Shown piece by piece: positions 24,816-32,668 of a stretch of 32,668 bases of DNA (within the stretch, counting starts at the first letter, position 1; the number at the start of each line of letters is the position of its first letter). Source of the DNA: Rhodospirillales bacterium. Lineage in GTDB: Bacteria > Pseudomonadota > Alphaproteobacteria > Rhodospirillales > UBA2165. The notes under the pieces were generated by a model, which saw only the letters and a program-made list of their open reading frames with translations, ran no database searches and had not been told where the DNA came from. Location: contig DUBF01000058.1 of NCBI GenBank assembly GCA_012960465.1, positions 97,627 through 130,294 on the forward strand, given 5' to 3'. A program made the translations under genes and the position numbers.

Positions 24816-26162
24816 CTAGGGACGAACATTTTGTTCGATTTCAAATGTAATATCATCAACAATTTGACTAATCACAGCGTAATCATTACCTTCAGCCATG
24901 ATGCGAACTAATGGTTCTGTTCCTGAGATACGCACAAGAATACGCCCAATATCTTTTAATTTATTCTCACCCGCTGCGATTGCTTTCTTAACACGGTCGG
25001 TTTCCCACTTCGCTGATTTCTCTATTTTAATATTTCTAATTAATTGAGGAACAGGTTCAAATACGTTGCAAACCTCACTAACAGGTCGTTGGACCCGCTG
25101 TATAACGGCCAGAACCTGTAAGACAGCAATCAAACCATCGCCAGTCGTACTATAATCAGATAATACAATATGACCAGATTGCTCGCCGCCGAGATTAAAA
25201 TTATTCGTCCGCATTTGCTCCATGACATAACGATCACCCACATCTGTTCTAATTAATGCTAAATTCAAACCTTTGATAAAGCGTTCAAATCCAAGATTCG
25301 ACATTACTGTAGCTACTACACCACCGGTAAGCTTACCTTCCCTAGACCAGTAATCAGCGATCAACCCCATAATTTGATCACCATCAACCATCTCACCAAT
25401 TTCATTAGAAATTAAAACTCGATCGGCATCACCATCAAGCGCAATACCAATATCAGCACCATGCACCGCGACTTGAGCTTGCATAAGTTCTGTGGAAGTA
25501 GATCCACAACTGGAATTAATATTATAACCATCAGGATCAACACCAAGAGGAATTACTTCAGCTCCTAATTCCATCAATACAGTTGGTGCCACTTTATAAG
25601 CAGCCCCATTAGCGCAATCCATTACAACCTTTAGACCATCTAAGGTAAGTCCACGGGGAAAGGTTTGCTTAACAAACTCAATATAACGACCTTGCGCATC
25701 TTCAAGTCGAAGCGCCTTCCCAAGCTGCTCTGGCTTAGCAAGTTCAGTAGTCATTTTACCTTCAATACGAGTTTCAATTCCAAGCTCTGCAGATTCTGAT
25801 AATTTATAGCCATCCGGACCAAATAACTTGATACCATTATCTTGGAAAGGATTATGGGATGCAGAGATCATAACGCCTAGATCTGCGCGCAGACTGCGCG
25901 TTAACATCGCAACTGCTGGTGTGGGAATTGGGCCCACTAAAATTGGATCCATACCGACAGCAACGAACCCTGCGGTAAGAGCCGGCTCGATTAAATAACC
26001 CGAAAGTCGTGTGTCCTTGCCAATCACAACTCGGTGACGATAATTACCGCGAATAGCATGAAGACCTGCAGCCATTCCAACTTTTAAAGCTGTCTCTGCT
26101 GTCATCGGCTCTATATTTGCGGTACCACGGATTCCATCTGTACCAAAAATTTTACGGATCAT
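24816..26162 (-). CDS. glmM: Phosphoglucosamine mutase
   Basis: Encodes 448 residues. It converts glucosamine-6-phosphate to glucosamine-1-phosphate for UDP-GlcNAc, and so for peptidoglycan and lipid [14 protein letters not shown] starts the protein; the phosphoserine is S102 in [13 protein letters not shown]; the metal loop is ALDGDADR (about 241-248); the sugar loop is GGEQSGH; the phosphate loop is [15 protein letters not shown]. The start and length are standard. Position after folP and ftsH matches the E. coli ftsH–folP–glmM order. A 99-base spacer separates it from folP. Confidence 0.96.
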   Translation of the reverse strand: MIRKIFGTDGIRGTANIEPMTAETALKVGMAAGLHAIRGNYRHRVVIGKDTRLSGYLIEPALTAGFVAVGMDPILVGPIPTPAVAMLTRSLRADLGVMISASHNPFQDNGIKLFGPDGYKLSESAELGIETRIEGKMTTELAKPEQLGKALRLEDAQGRYIEFVKQTFPRGLTLDGLKVVMDCANGAAYKVAPTVLMELGAEVIPLGVDPDGYNINSSCGSTSTELMQAQVAVHGADIGIALDGDADRVLISNEIGEMVDGDQIMGLIADYWSREGKLTGGVVATVMSNLGFERFIKGLNLALIRTDVGDRYVMEQMRTNNFNLGGEQSGHIVLSDYSTTGDGLIAVLQVLAVIQRVQRPVSEVCNVFEPVPQLIRNIKIEKSAKWETDRVKKAIAAGENKLKDIGRILVRISGTEPLVRIMAEGNDYAVISQIVDDITFEIEQNVRP

Positions 26163-26261
26163 AATTATATTCTATAAGGAAATTTCTAATTCTAATAATT
26201 TCACACATTGAGTTGTATTATAATATCTATGGGCCGTCACTTAACTTTTTATTACCGTATT

Positions 26262-27062
26262 TTACGATTTATGATACTGAATAGCCGCCAAAGCATCACA
26301 CGTTTCAGCAACATCATGCACTCGAACAATATTTGCACCGTTAATAACAGATTTAACTGCTACTGCAAGTGATTCAGGTAAACGCCTTTCTGCAGGCTTA
26401 TGGTTGCCGAATTTCCGCGAAAGCCCAACTAAAATTGGGCACTGATGTTTATTCAAAAAATCCAAATTGTTAATGAGTTCCATATTCTGCTCTCGCGTTT
26501 TACCAAAACCAAAGCCCGGATCTATAGCAATACGCTCTAGCCCTATACCAGCTTCTAGGCACGCGGCGATGCGGAGGCCTAAATAATCACTGACCTCGGA
26601 AATTAAATTATCGTATCTCGTATCATTCATCATTGTCTGTGGTGTACCCTTCATGTGCATAAGCACGATCGAAGCATTACTTTTGGCAACAACATGTAGC
26701 GAGCCCTTACCCTCTAAAGCAGTTATATCATTAATAATAGCCGCTCCAGCTTCTAACGCTTTTTCCATCACAGTTGAATGGCGCGTATCTACTGAAACTA
26801 GTGCGCCTTTTTTAACCAATTCCGTTATTACCGGTAAAACTCTCCGTATTTCCTCATCTGGATTAACTGAGGATGCTCCAGGACGAGTCGACTCACCCCC
26901 TAGATCTAGGATGTCAGCTCCATCTTCAAGTAATTTTTGACCATGCGCAATTGCATGTTCTTGATTAAAATACGTTCCACCATCAGTAAAACTATCTGGG
27001 GTAACATTAATAATACCCATAACAAGCGGCCGTTCGAGAGATAAATTGGCAAAACTACGCAA
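26262..27062 (-). CDS. folP: Dihydropteroate synthase
   Basis: Encodes 266 residues. It condenses p-aminobenzoate with dihydropterin pyrophosphate in folate synthesis and is the sulfonamide target. MGIINVTPDSFTDGG (about 15-29), DLGGESTRPGA (about 57-67), DTRHS, INDITALEG and IDPGFGFGKT are the pterin and phosphate motifs; KSVINGANIVRVHDVAET closes the barrel. The start is TTG 27062, one base after the ftsH stop, with GAAGG inside the ftsH end serving as ribosome-binding site; translation is probably coupled to ftsH. Confidence 0.95.
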   Translation of the reverse strand: MRSFANLSLERPLVMGIINVTPDSFTDGGTYFNQEHAIAHGQKLLEDGADILDLGGESTRPGASSVNPDEEIRRVLPVITELVKKGALVSVDTRHSTVMEKALEAGAAIINDITALEGKGSLHVVAKSNASIVLMHMKGTPQTMMNDTRYDNLISEVSDYLGLRIAACLEAGIGLERIAIDPGFGFGKTREQNMELINNLDFLNKHQCPILVGLSRKFGNHKPAERRLPESLAVAVKSVINGANIVRVHDVAETCDALAAIQYHKS

Positions 27063-27063
27063 G

Positions 27064-28995
27064 TCAACCTTCAGGTTGAGGGCTCAAACCACCTTCATAG
27101 CCTTTACTCGTATCTTTTCCCCCGCCCTTGCCACTAGCCGGCACCGATGATTTTATATTATTATCGGAACCACCTTCTTTTAAATCAGGTCGAAAGACGC
27201 CGTCCCCCCTCAAAAGAGAGTCAACTTCTTTACCACTTAGTGTTTCATATTCCAACAAAGCCTGTGCCAGCATCTCAAGATCATCTGCTTTATCTGTTAG
27301 AACCTTTCGCGCTCTATTTTCAGCCTCTTCAATCAAACGACGAACTTCTTCATCGATCAATTTTGCTGTTGCATCAGAGACATTCTTATGTCGTGCCACA
27401 GAATGACCTAGAAAAACTTCCTCATCATTATCCGTGTAGCGCAACCGACCAAGTTTGTCACTAAAGCCATATTCGGTGACCATACGACGCGCCATGCTAG
27501 TTGCCTGTTGTATATCGTTCCCTGCGCCTGTAGTAACATTCTCCATGCCAAAAATCAACTCTTCGGCTAATCGACCACCAAACATAACCGCTAGTTTTGA
27601 CTCCAGTTCAAGCTTGGAGTAGCTATATTTATCACGTTCCGGTAACGACATTGTTACCCCCAAAGCTCGACCACGTGGAATAATTGTAACCTTATGAAGA
27701 GGATCATGTTTAGGGACGTTAATACCAACAATAGCGTGACCGGCCTCATGGTACGCTGTTAAAGCCTTCTCATCATCGGTCATCACCATTGAACGGCGTT
27801 CAGATCCCATCATGACTTTATCCTTGGCATCTTCAAAATTTGACATAGTGACCATGCGCCCCCCTGTCCTAGCTGCTAATAAAGCTGCCTCATTAACCAA
27901 GTTAGCAAGGTCAGCCCCGGAAAAACCTGGTGTACCGCGTGCGATTATCTTAGCATTAACATCTGGTGCGATTGGTACATTACGCATGTGAACTTTGAGA
28001 ATTTTTTCTCGACCAATAATATCAGGATTGGGAACGGTAACCTGACGATCAAAACGACCAGGACGCAACAACGCTGGATCAAGTACATCGGGGCGGTTTG
28101 TCGCAGCAATTAATATAACACCTTCATTAGATTCAAAACCATCCATCTCAACCAACATCTGGTTCAGGGTTTGCTCCCGCTCATCATTACCACCACCGAG
28201 CCCCGCACCACGATGACGACCAACCGCATCAAGCTCATCTATAAAAATAATACAAGGTGCGTTTTTTTTACCCTGTTCAAACATATCACGAACGCGACTT
28301 GCACCAACACCAACGAACATCTCAACAAAATCAGAGCCAGAGATTGTAAAAAATGGCACATTTGCCTCACCAGCGATTGCGCGCGCCAATAGTGTCTTAC
28401 CTGTGCCGGGAGGGCCGACAAGAAGGCAGCCTTTAGGGAGTTTGCCACCAAGGCGTTGATACTTAGCAGGATCTTTAAGGAATTCAACAATCTCTTCAAG
28501 CTCTTGTTTAGCTTCATCTATCCCAGCAACATCTTCAAATGTGACACGGCCTGTTTTTTCTGTGAGCAATTTAGCCTTTGACTTACCAAAGCCCATGGCT
28601 TTGCCTCCCCCTCCTTGCATCTGACGCATAAAAAATATCCATACACCAATCAACAAAAGCATCGGGAACCAGGAAATAAGGATGCCAAACAATGACAATT
28701 CATCTTCAACGGGTACGGCTTTTATGTGAATACCTTTTTTACTTAAATTTGGGATGAGGGTTGGGTCTTCCGGTAAAAAAGTTTTAAACTCACGCCCGTC
28801 TCCATAATGACCAGTAGCACTTTGGCCTTGTATGGTTACATCTCGCACATCACCGCTATCAACTGCACCGAGAAAATCAGAAAATGCTAGTGACATATGT
28901 GGCCCCTGTTTGGAGGAACCCTGAAACATATTAAATAACGTAAACACCAATAGGCCTATAATGACCCAAAGGGCTATATTTTTGCGAAAATTCAA
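27064..28995 (-). CDS. ftsH: ATP-dependent zinc metalloprotease FtsH
   Basis: Encodes 643 residues. FtsH is a hexameric membrane protease that degrades damaged membrane proteins and, in several species, LpxC and sigma-32. Two membrane segments (about 6-23 and 103-122) flank a periplasmic domain. Walker A GPPGTGKT 194-201, Walker [10 protein letters not shown] 249-257, second region of homology [19 protein letters not shown] 298-316, zinc site HEAGH 416-420. The tail (about 605-643) is Gly/Lys/Ser-rich. The start is TTG 28995: GGAAGG lies eight bases upstream and the nearest ATG is followed at once by TAA in another frame. A candidate promoter is listed separately. Confidence 0.97.
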   Translation of the reverse strand: MNFRKNIALWVIIGLLVFTLFNMFQGSSKQGPHMSLAFSDFLGAVDSGDVRDVTIQGQSATGHYGDGREFKTFLPEDPTLIPNLSKKGIHIKAVPVEDELSLFGILISWFPMLLLIGVWIFFMRQMQGGGGKAMGFGKSKAKLLTEKTGRVTFEDVAGIDEAKQELEEIVEFLKDPAKYQRLGGKLPKGCLLVGPPGTGKTLLARAIAGEANVPFFTISGSDFVEMFVGVGASRVRDMFEQGKKNAPCIIFIDELDAVGRHRGAGLGGGNDEREQTLNQMLVEMDGFESNEGVILIAATNRPDVLDPALLRPGRFDRQVTVPNPDIIGREKILKVHMRNVPIAPDVNAKIIARGTPGFSGADLANLVNEAALLAARTGGRMVTMSNFEDAKDKVMMGSERRSMVMTDDEKALTAYHEAGHAIVGINVPKHDPLHKVTIIPRGRALGVTMSLPERDKYSYSKLELESKLAVMFGGRLAEELIFGMENVTTGAGNDIQQATSMARRMVTEYGFSDKLGRLRYTDNDEEVFLGHSVARHKNVSDATAKLIDEEVRRLIEEAENRARKVLTDKADDLEMLAQALLEYETLSGKEVDSLLRGDGVFRPDLKEGGSDNNIKSSVPASGKGGGKDTSKGYEGGLSPQPEG

Positions 28996-29033
28996 ATTAC
29001 ATACCTTCCTTAATCGTATAACAGCATAGACCC

Positions 29034-29062
29034 ATTATAAACATAGTTAAATGCTACTTTAA
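29034..29062 (-). promoter_or_regulatory. Candidate ftsH promoter
   Basis: On the minus strand a perfect -10 TATAAT (29039-29034) is preceded by TTAAAG (29062-29057) with 17 bases between. It would start transcription about 30 bases before the ftsH ribosome-binding site. The -35 match is poor. No clear sigma-32 type sequence was noted, although ftsH is heat-inducible in many bacteria. Confidence 0.4.
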
Positions 29063-29135
29063 CAGCCTTCTGTAAGATAGCCCAAAACGTGAGTTTAGCA
29101 ACCTGTGTGTAATATTAAATATACCATTTACAACA

Positions 29136-29162
29136 GGCTATCTAGGCTATCTAGATTATCTA
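29136..29162 (+). repeat. Three tandem 9-base units
   Basis: GGCTATCTA at 29136-29144 and 29145-29153 is followed by GATTATCTA at 29154-29162, just beyond the tilS stop. It may be replication slippage; no function is implied. Confidence 0.5.
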
Positions 29163-29168
29163 ATCCAC

Positions 29169-30545
29169 TTAGACCTTAATTGGCCTAAACTGATGGTTTT
29201 CGATCGACAAAATCAATTTGCCGTGGTCAGGACAGCGATATTTCAGGCTAGGAACTTCGACAACCCCATAATCGTCAAACAATGTGGGTAGTGTAATTTT
29301 AACAAAATAAGGTATTGGAGTATATTTTAATTCTGGGCTTTTCTGAACAATTTCAATCCAACCTTTTTTGCCCAACGCACCCAATTTACCTTTTACACCC
29401 TCCGGTCCAGAAATCACGACATCAAATAAGCCATCCCAAATAAAACTATCACCGGCAACGACTTGTTTTACCGAAATCGACCGTCGGTCTCGACAGACGA
29501 TGACCGTAGAACCTTTAAAAATAAAATGGCACCCCCCTAAGGTAAAGTTTGATATTTCAGCAGATTTAATATTTTCCATAGAATACTTTATACGTTGACG
29601 ACGTGGCGGATAAAACTTCCCACTCAATTCAGAAATAATTTGAACTAGAACACGCTCCAAAATTGGATCTGGCAAAAGTTTTAAAGCTTCCAAGTGCACA
29701 ACCCCATAGGCCTCGGGCAAAATGCGCACGGCCCGTTCAAAAAATACAGCAACTACTTCAGCAAACTGTTGACGAAGATTTCTAAAATGATTTATCAACC
29801 CAAGAATTCTCTCAGAAATTAATCCGCGTTGCTTTAGCCTCCCGACAAGTTGTCGTATTCCAGTTCGTTGAAAAGCCAGATTTTGATTTGAAGGGTCTTC
29901 GATCCAGAGTTGCTGTCTGTCAATTAAAAATTCACGTAAGAGAACCTTAGACACGCTTAAAAGTGGCCTGACCAAAGCTATACCTTCAAGACTAGTGACA
30001 GCACACATCGAAGCCAAACCATCCAAGCCACTGCCACGTTCTGCTCGCAATAAAAAAGTCTCCACCTGATCCTCAAGATGGTGGGCTGTCATTAACACGG
30101 TAAAATTATTTTCATGACACCAGTGCGCCATAAGGCGATATCTGGCATTTCGAGCTGCTGCTTGTATGCCGGTGGTAGGTTTTTCCCCCTCCCAGTATAA
30201 AATCTCATGACTAATATCCAAAACCGCCAGCCAATTTGAGACTTTTAGAACTTCCTCTGCTGCACCCTGGCGTAATCCGTGATCTACCGTAAGCGCCACA
30301 ACTTTCTGTTGATTAAGCTTTGCCCACTCAGCTAGAAGCAAACATAGCGCCATACTATCAGCACCACCCGAGACAGCCACTGCAATGGAAGTTTTTTTAG
30401 AGAGAAGGTTGCGGAAAGGCTCAAATAACGCATTCACTTTTTCAATAGAGATCGCTTGCTCTAACGCCGAGTTTAAGGTTGTATCAGTTACAACTTGATC
30501 GCTTAAACTCTCGGTTGAGATGCTTTTTGATATTTTCCGAGGCAT
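29169..30545 (-). CDS. tilS: tRNA(Ile)-lysidine synthase
   Basis: Encodes 458 residues from ATG 30545, which has AAGGA eight bases upstream; an in-frame ATG at 30587 would add 14 residues but has no such site. TilS converts C34 of tRNA-Ile(CAU) to lysidine so that it reads AUA. The ATP pyrophosphatase loop SGGADSMAL lies at about 59-67, VDHGLRQGA at about 109-117, and MTAHHLEDQVETFLLR with GLDGLASM in the middle. A substrate-binding and C-terminal region follows. The gene overlaps the end of cpoB by 62 bases in another frame. cpoB–tilS–ftsH is the standard alphaproteobacterial order. Confidence 0.94.
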   Translation of the reverse strand: MPRKISKSISTESLSDQVVTDTTLNSALEQAISIEKVNALFEPFRNLLSKKTSIAVAVSGGADSMALCLLLAEWAKLNQQKVVALTVDHGLRQGAAEEVLKVSNWLAVLDISHEILYWEGEKPTTGIQAAARNARYRLMAHWCHENNFTVLMTAHHLEDQVETFLLRAERGSGLDGLASMCAVTSLEGIALVRPLLSVSKVLLREFLIDRQQLWIEDPSNQNLAFQRTGIRQLVGRLKQRGLISERILGLINHFRNLRQQFAEVVAVFFERAVRILPEAYGVVHLEALKLLPDPILERVLVQIISELSGKFYPPRRQRIKYSMENIKSAEISNFTLGGCHFIFKGSTVIVCRDRRSISVKQVVAGDSFIWDGLFDVVISGPEGVKGKLGALGKKGWIEIVQKSPELKYTPIPYFVKITLPTLFDDYGVVEVPSLKYRCPDHGKLILSIENHQFRPIKV

Positions 30546-31521
30546 CAGGATAATCCTTAGCAAGCTTGCTAAAAGTCGCACATGCATCTTGTTTTTTCTT
30601 CAAATTTGCGAGCGACATTCCAAGCTTCAACAAAGAGCTAGGTGCTTTAATTCCTTTTGGCGCTTGTTGGTAGCTTCGCAAGAACGCTTCAGCGGCGGAT
30701 CTATAATTTTTTCTCACATAAAATGACTCACCCAGCCAATAACGGGCATTTGGCGTTAGCTCATCTTTTGGATACCTTTGGATAAATTCCGCAAAAGCTA
30801 ATTCGGCATTACTATATTCAGTTTTTCGCAGAATTGATAACGCATAACGATACTGAACCTCCGGCGTACCTTTTGGTAGTATAAATTTCTGCTGCACTTC
30901 TTTATCAAGTAATGCAGTATTTACAGGTACTTTATCTTGCGCACCGTTATTTATTTGACGTTTAACCGCGCTTAAATTCGTTTCACTAATCTTACCCAGA
31001 ATGCCTGGTTTACTTGATGAAATTATCGGCCCTCCGGTCGACGGACCAATTTGTTTTACACCCGCCGCTCGAGGTGCGGCGAAAAGAGTTGGCTCCTTAA
31101 CCGCAGCGTCTCTCCCGTCATTTCCGCCGGCAACACTTTCTAAACGTGTAAGACGAAAATCAATATCACTTACCAGCTTATCGAGCCGACCCTTAATCCC
31201 GTCTACATTATGGCCTATACTTTCAATACGATTAGTTGAGTTTTGCAGCTCGGTTTTTACCTCGGCTAGGCGATCCTCCAAACGAATAATATAGGCGGGA
31301 CCAACGCCAGCCTGGGGCGTGCCTACTGAAGGTCCTTGTCCAGAAGCATTTGGAGCCGCTCCTCCTTTATAAACCCGACGACTTAGCACCTGGATATCTC
31401 GTTCTAATCGACCAAGCCGTTCAACAATATTATCAAGATCTAAAAATTGAGCGTAAGCACCACTCGTATCCGCAGCCAAGGCTAGACTAATTATGAAAAA
31501 AAATTTTACATGTTTATTCAT
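30484..31521 (-). CDS. cpoB: Cell division coordinator CpoB (YbgF)
   Basis: Encodes 345 residues. A signal peptide (about 1-24, cleavage after AYA) is followed by a coiled-coil part (about 28-55 and 80-125) and a C-terminal TPR domain (about 220-340): VQYRYALSILRKTEYSNAE, ARYWLGESFYVRKNYRSAA, LLKLGMSLANLKKKQDACA. CpoB is periplasmic, binds TolA, and links outer-membrane constriction with peptidoglycan synthesis. Residues 55-80 and 130-215 are low in structure and Gly/Pro-rich. It lies after pal, as in the Tol-Pal cluster. No strong Shine-Dalgarno sequence precedes ATG 31521. Confidence 0.93.
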   Translation of the reverse strand: MNKHVKFFFIISLALAADTSGAYAQFLDLDNIVERLGRLERDIQVLSRRVYKGGAAPNASGQGPSVGTPQAGVGPAYIIRLEDRLAEVKTELQNSTNRIESIGHNVDGIKGRLDKLVSDIDFRLTRLESVAGGNDGRDAAVKEPTLFAAPRAAGVKQIGPSTGGPIISSSKPGILGKISETNLSAVKRQINNGAQDKVPVNTALLDKEVQQKFILPKGTPEVQYRYALSILRKTEYSNAELAFAEFIQRYPKDELTPNARYWLGESFYVRKNYRSAAEAFLRSYQQAPKGIKAPSSLLKLGMSLANLKKKQDACATFSKLAKDYPDASENIKKHLNREFKRSSCN

Positions 31522-31628
31522 CGGACATAATGCTTTTTTTGTTTTGCTTCAAACAAATTTAACTGTCGAGCATTTTTATGCACAAAATTGGCTAAATAAA
31601 GGCAATGCTTCGCATACTTGAGCCATGC

Positions 31629-31698
31629 TTGGGTAGTTTAACTCTTTACCCAAATATCACGACGCCCGCCTTCCCGCTTGTCCGGGATGACGAGCGTC
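31629..31698. repeat. Palindromic intergenic element between pal and cpoB
   Basis: Two hairpins sit side by side. TTGGGTA (31629-31635) pairs with TACCCAA (31647-31653). Then GACGC (31661-31665) pairs with GCGTC (31694-31698) and, inside it, TCCCG (31672-31676) with CGGGA (31683-31687), leaving a symmetric six-by-six internal loop. The core CGTCATCCCGGAC on the minus strand is like the palindromic CGTCATCCC... repeats dispersed in several alphaproteobacterial genomes. The stretch is visibly more GC-rich than its surroundings, as expected for an inserted mini-element. Confidence 0.45.
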
Positions 31699-31720
31699 AA
31701 AACGCTTCGATCAGTATATC

Positions 31721-32233
31721 TTATCTGGCTACTGTCGTTACACTGCGGCGATTTTGCGACCATGATGCGTCATCGTGGCCAAGCGCTACTGGTCGCTCCT
31801 TACCATAAGAAATCGTTTTTACACGGTTGGGACTAATCCCCAAAGCTATCAAAAAGTCTTTAGCCGAATTTGCCCGGCGGTCGCCCAGAGCTAGGTTATA
31901 TTCCCGCGTCCCGCGTTCATCGGCGTGACCTTCTATCATTACCTTAACGCCTCCATATTTTTTTAACCAAGCGGCCTGTTTTTCCAAAGTCGCCCGTGCC
32001 CCAGCATTTAAATTAGATTTGTTTAAAGCATAAAAAACCCGGTCACCAACATTTACAACTAAATCTTGGGAGGAACCTGGAGCGATTGAAAATCCTTTTG
32101 GGGAAGTTTTCTTTTTACCTTTCTTAGACACATCACCGCCACCAGTGGCTTTACCGGTTTCCGTTGAAGTCGATTCACATGCTGCAACAAGAAATAATGC
32201 CGCAAACAAAACTACTAAATTCTTTAAATTCAT
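31721..32233 (-). CDS. pal: Peptidoglycan-associated lipoprotein Pal
   Basis: Encodes 170 residues from ATG 32233, chosen because it gives a proper lipoprotein signal (MNLKNLVVLFAALFLVAAC, lipid-bearing C19) and has AGAGGG upstream; an ATG at 32281 in frame would put 16 polar residues before the signal. A Gly/Lys-rich linker (about 20-55) leads to the OmpA-like domain with FYALNKSNLNAGARATL, IEGHADERGTREYNLALGDRRA and SYGKERPVALG. Pal anchors the outer membrane to peptidoglycan and works with TolB. tolB is normally directly upstream, but it is not seen in the remaining 435 bases. Confidence 0.95.
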   Translation of the reverse strand: MNLKNLVVLFAALFLVAACESTSTETGKATGGGDVSKKGKKKTSPKGFSIAPGSSQDLVVNVGDRVFYALNKSNLNAGARATLEKQAAWLKKYGGVKVMIEGHADERGTREYNLALGDRRANSAKDFLIALGISPNRVKTISYGKERPVALGHDDASWSQNRRSVTTVAR

Positions 32234-32295
32234 ATCTTGGACCCTCTGATCGAAACATTTATTAAAAAAACCAAACCGCACATCGGCACGAATTG

Positions 32296-32323
32296 ATTAT
32301 GCCATCCAAATAGCTTAACACAA
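32296..32323 (-). promoter_or_regulatory. Candidate pal promoter
   Basis: On the minus strand TTGTGT (32323-32318) and CATAAT (32301-32296) are 16 bases apart, about 63 bases before the pal ATG. Both hexamers are imperfect. If real, pal would be transcribed independently of tolB. Confidence 0.3.
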
Positions 32324-32360
32324 GCCATACAAAGTCACTCTTTATCACAATAATCAAAAA

Positions 32361-32525
32361 TTACGACACAAAAATGCATAAATACACGAAAAAATTGCAA
32401 ATATGTGCAAAAAAGGGAATAGAATGACCAACAACAACACCAAATTTAACTACTGCAGGAACAGCCATTCCACCAGTAAATCCTAATTTAGTATATCCAT
32501 CTTTAACAGCAGCGTATCCACCTTT
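32361..32525 (-). pseudogene. Orphan coding-like fragment upstream of pal
   Basis: A minus-strand frame opens after TAG (32528-32526) and runs 54 codons to TAA 32363-32361 without a start codon near its beginning. The first two thirds look like protein (GGYAAVKDGYTKLGFTGG, then MAVPAVVKFGVVVGHSIPF), with codons mostly ending in A or T; the last part looks like random translation. I do not recognise the family, and it does not match TolB as far as I can tell. Probably a gene remnant. Confidence 0.3.
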
Positions 32526-32668
32526 CTAGATTGAGAGTAAAATTGTTTGAAATCTTTTTAAACTATTTTTCTCACGATATGATATAACAATTATCCAAAA
32601 TAAAACATTGCACAATACAACAGGGGATATGATCTACCCAAATTCAGAACAGTATTACAGACATGGCT

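Larger units (their letters stand above)
32234..32668. other. Non-coding or degraded region upstream of pal
   Basis: About 435 AT-rich bases where tolB would be expected hold no intact gene. A minus-strand fragment at 32361-32525 (listed separately) and a candidate pal promoter are the only elements seen. At the right edge ATG 32629 opens a plus-strand frame (MIYPNSEQYYRHG) preceded by AGGGG, but only 13 codons are in the window, so it is not called as a gene. Confidence 0.5.

Noticed and set aside
31001-31294. Plus-strand 97-residue frame antisense to cpoB
   Set aside because: Ser/Arg/Pro-rich antisense translation of the linker and coiled-coil part of cpoB.
1-32668. CRISPR array, toxin–antitoxin pair, phage defence or biosynthetic cluster
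   Set aside because: No spaced direct repeats, no paired small toxin-like genes, and nearly all genes are recognisable housekeeping functions.

Overview
The window reads as chromosomal sequence of a moderately AT-rich alphaproteobacterium. The protein sequences and gene order (rpsR–DUF2232–rplI; dnaB–alr–radA–cvpA–purF–SDR; yfgM-like–bamB–der; pal–cpoB–tilS–ftsH–folP–glmM; serC–serA with the long alphaproteobacterial SerC) look most like the Rhodospirillales and relatives. That placement is by recognition, not by a tree. No rRNA, tRNA, CRISPR array or intact mobile element was seen.

Layout. Positions 1-17277 run mostly on the + strand. They hold the 3' end of rpsR, a DUF2232 membrane protein, a degraded insertion of about 1 kb (truncated integrase plus a truncated Cys-motif protein), rplI with an acidic tail, a cyclopropane-fatty-acid synthase gene, dnaB, alr, radA, cvpA, purF, an SDR gene and a small methyltransferase gene. 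A lone minus-strand lipoprotein gene (12969-13319) and a 459-base AT-rich gap separate these from the yfgM-like–bamB–der group. Positions 17368-32233 run entirely on the minus strand: pal, cpoB, tilS, ftsH, folP, glmM, thiD, a tartrate/D-malate dehydrogenase gene, serC, serA, a MoxR-type AAA ATPase and its VWA partner. The two arms converge at about 17280-17367.

Function. Nearly everything is housekeeping: translation (S18, L9, TilS), replication and repair (DnaB, RadA), GTPase-driven ribosome assembly (Der), envelope (Alr, GlmM, BamB, Pal, CpoB, FtsH, CFA synthase), purine, folate, thiamine and serine synthesis. Several genes sit in tight cassettes: ftsH stops one base before folP starts, and cpoB overlaps tilS out of frame. 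Three minus-strand genes (ftsH, folP, thiD) appear to start at TTG, and two (VWA gene, lipoprotein gene) at GTG.

No clear new defence, biosynthetic or mobile system was found. The points most worth a second look are the collapsed integrative-element remnant at 1499-2434, the structured leader of serC whose initiation sequence is repeated at serA, the orphan coding-like fragments at 7692-7820 and 32361-32525, pal without tolB directly upstream, and a palindromic intergenic repeat between pal and cpoB.
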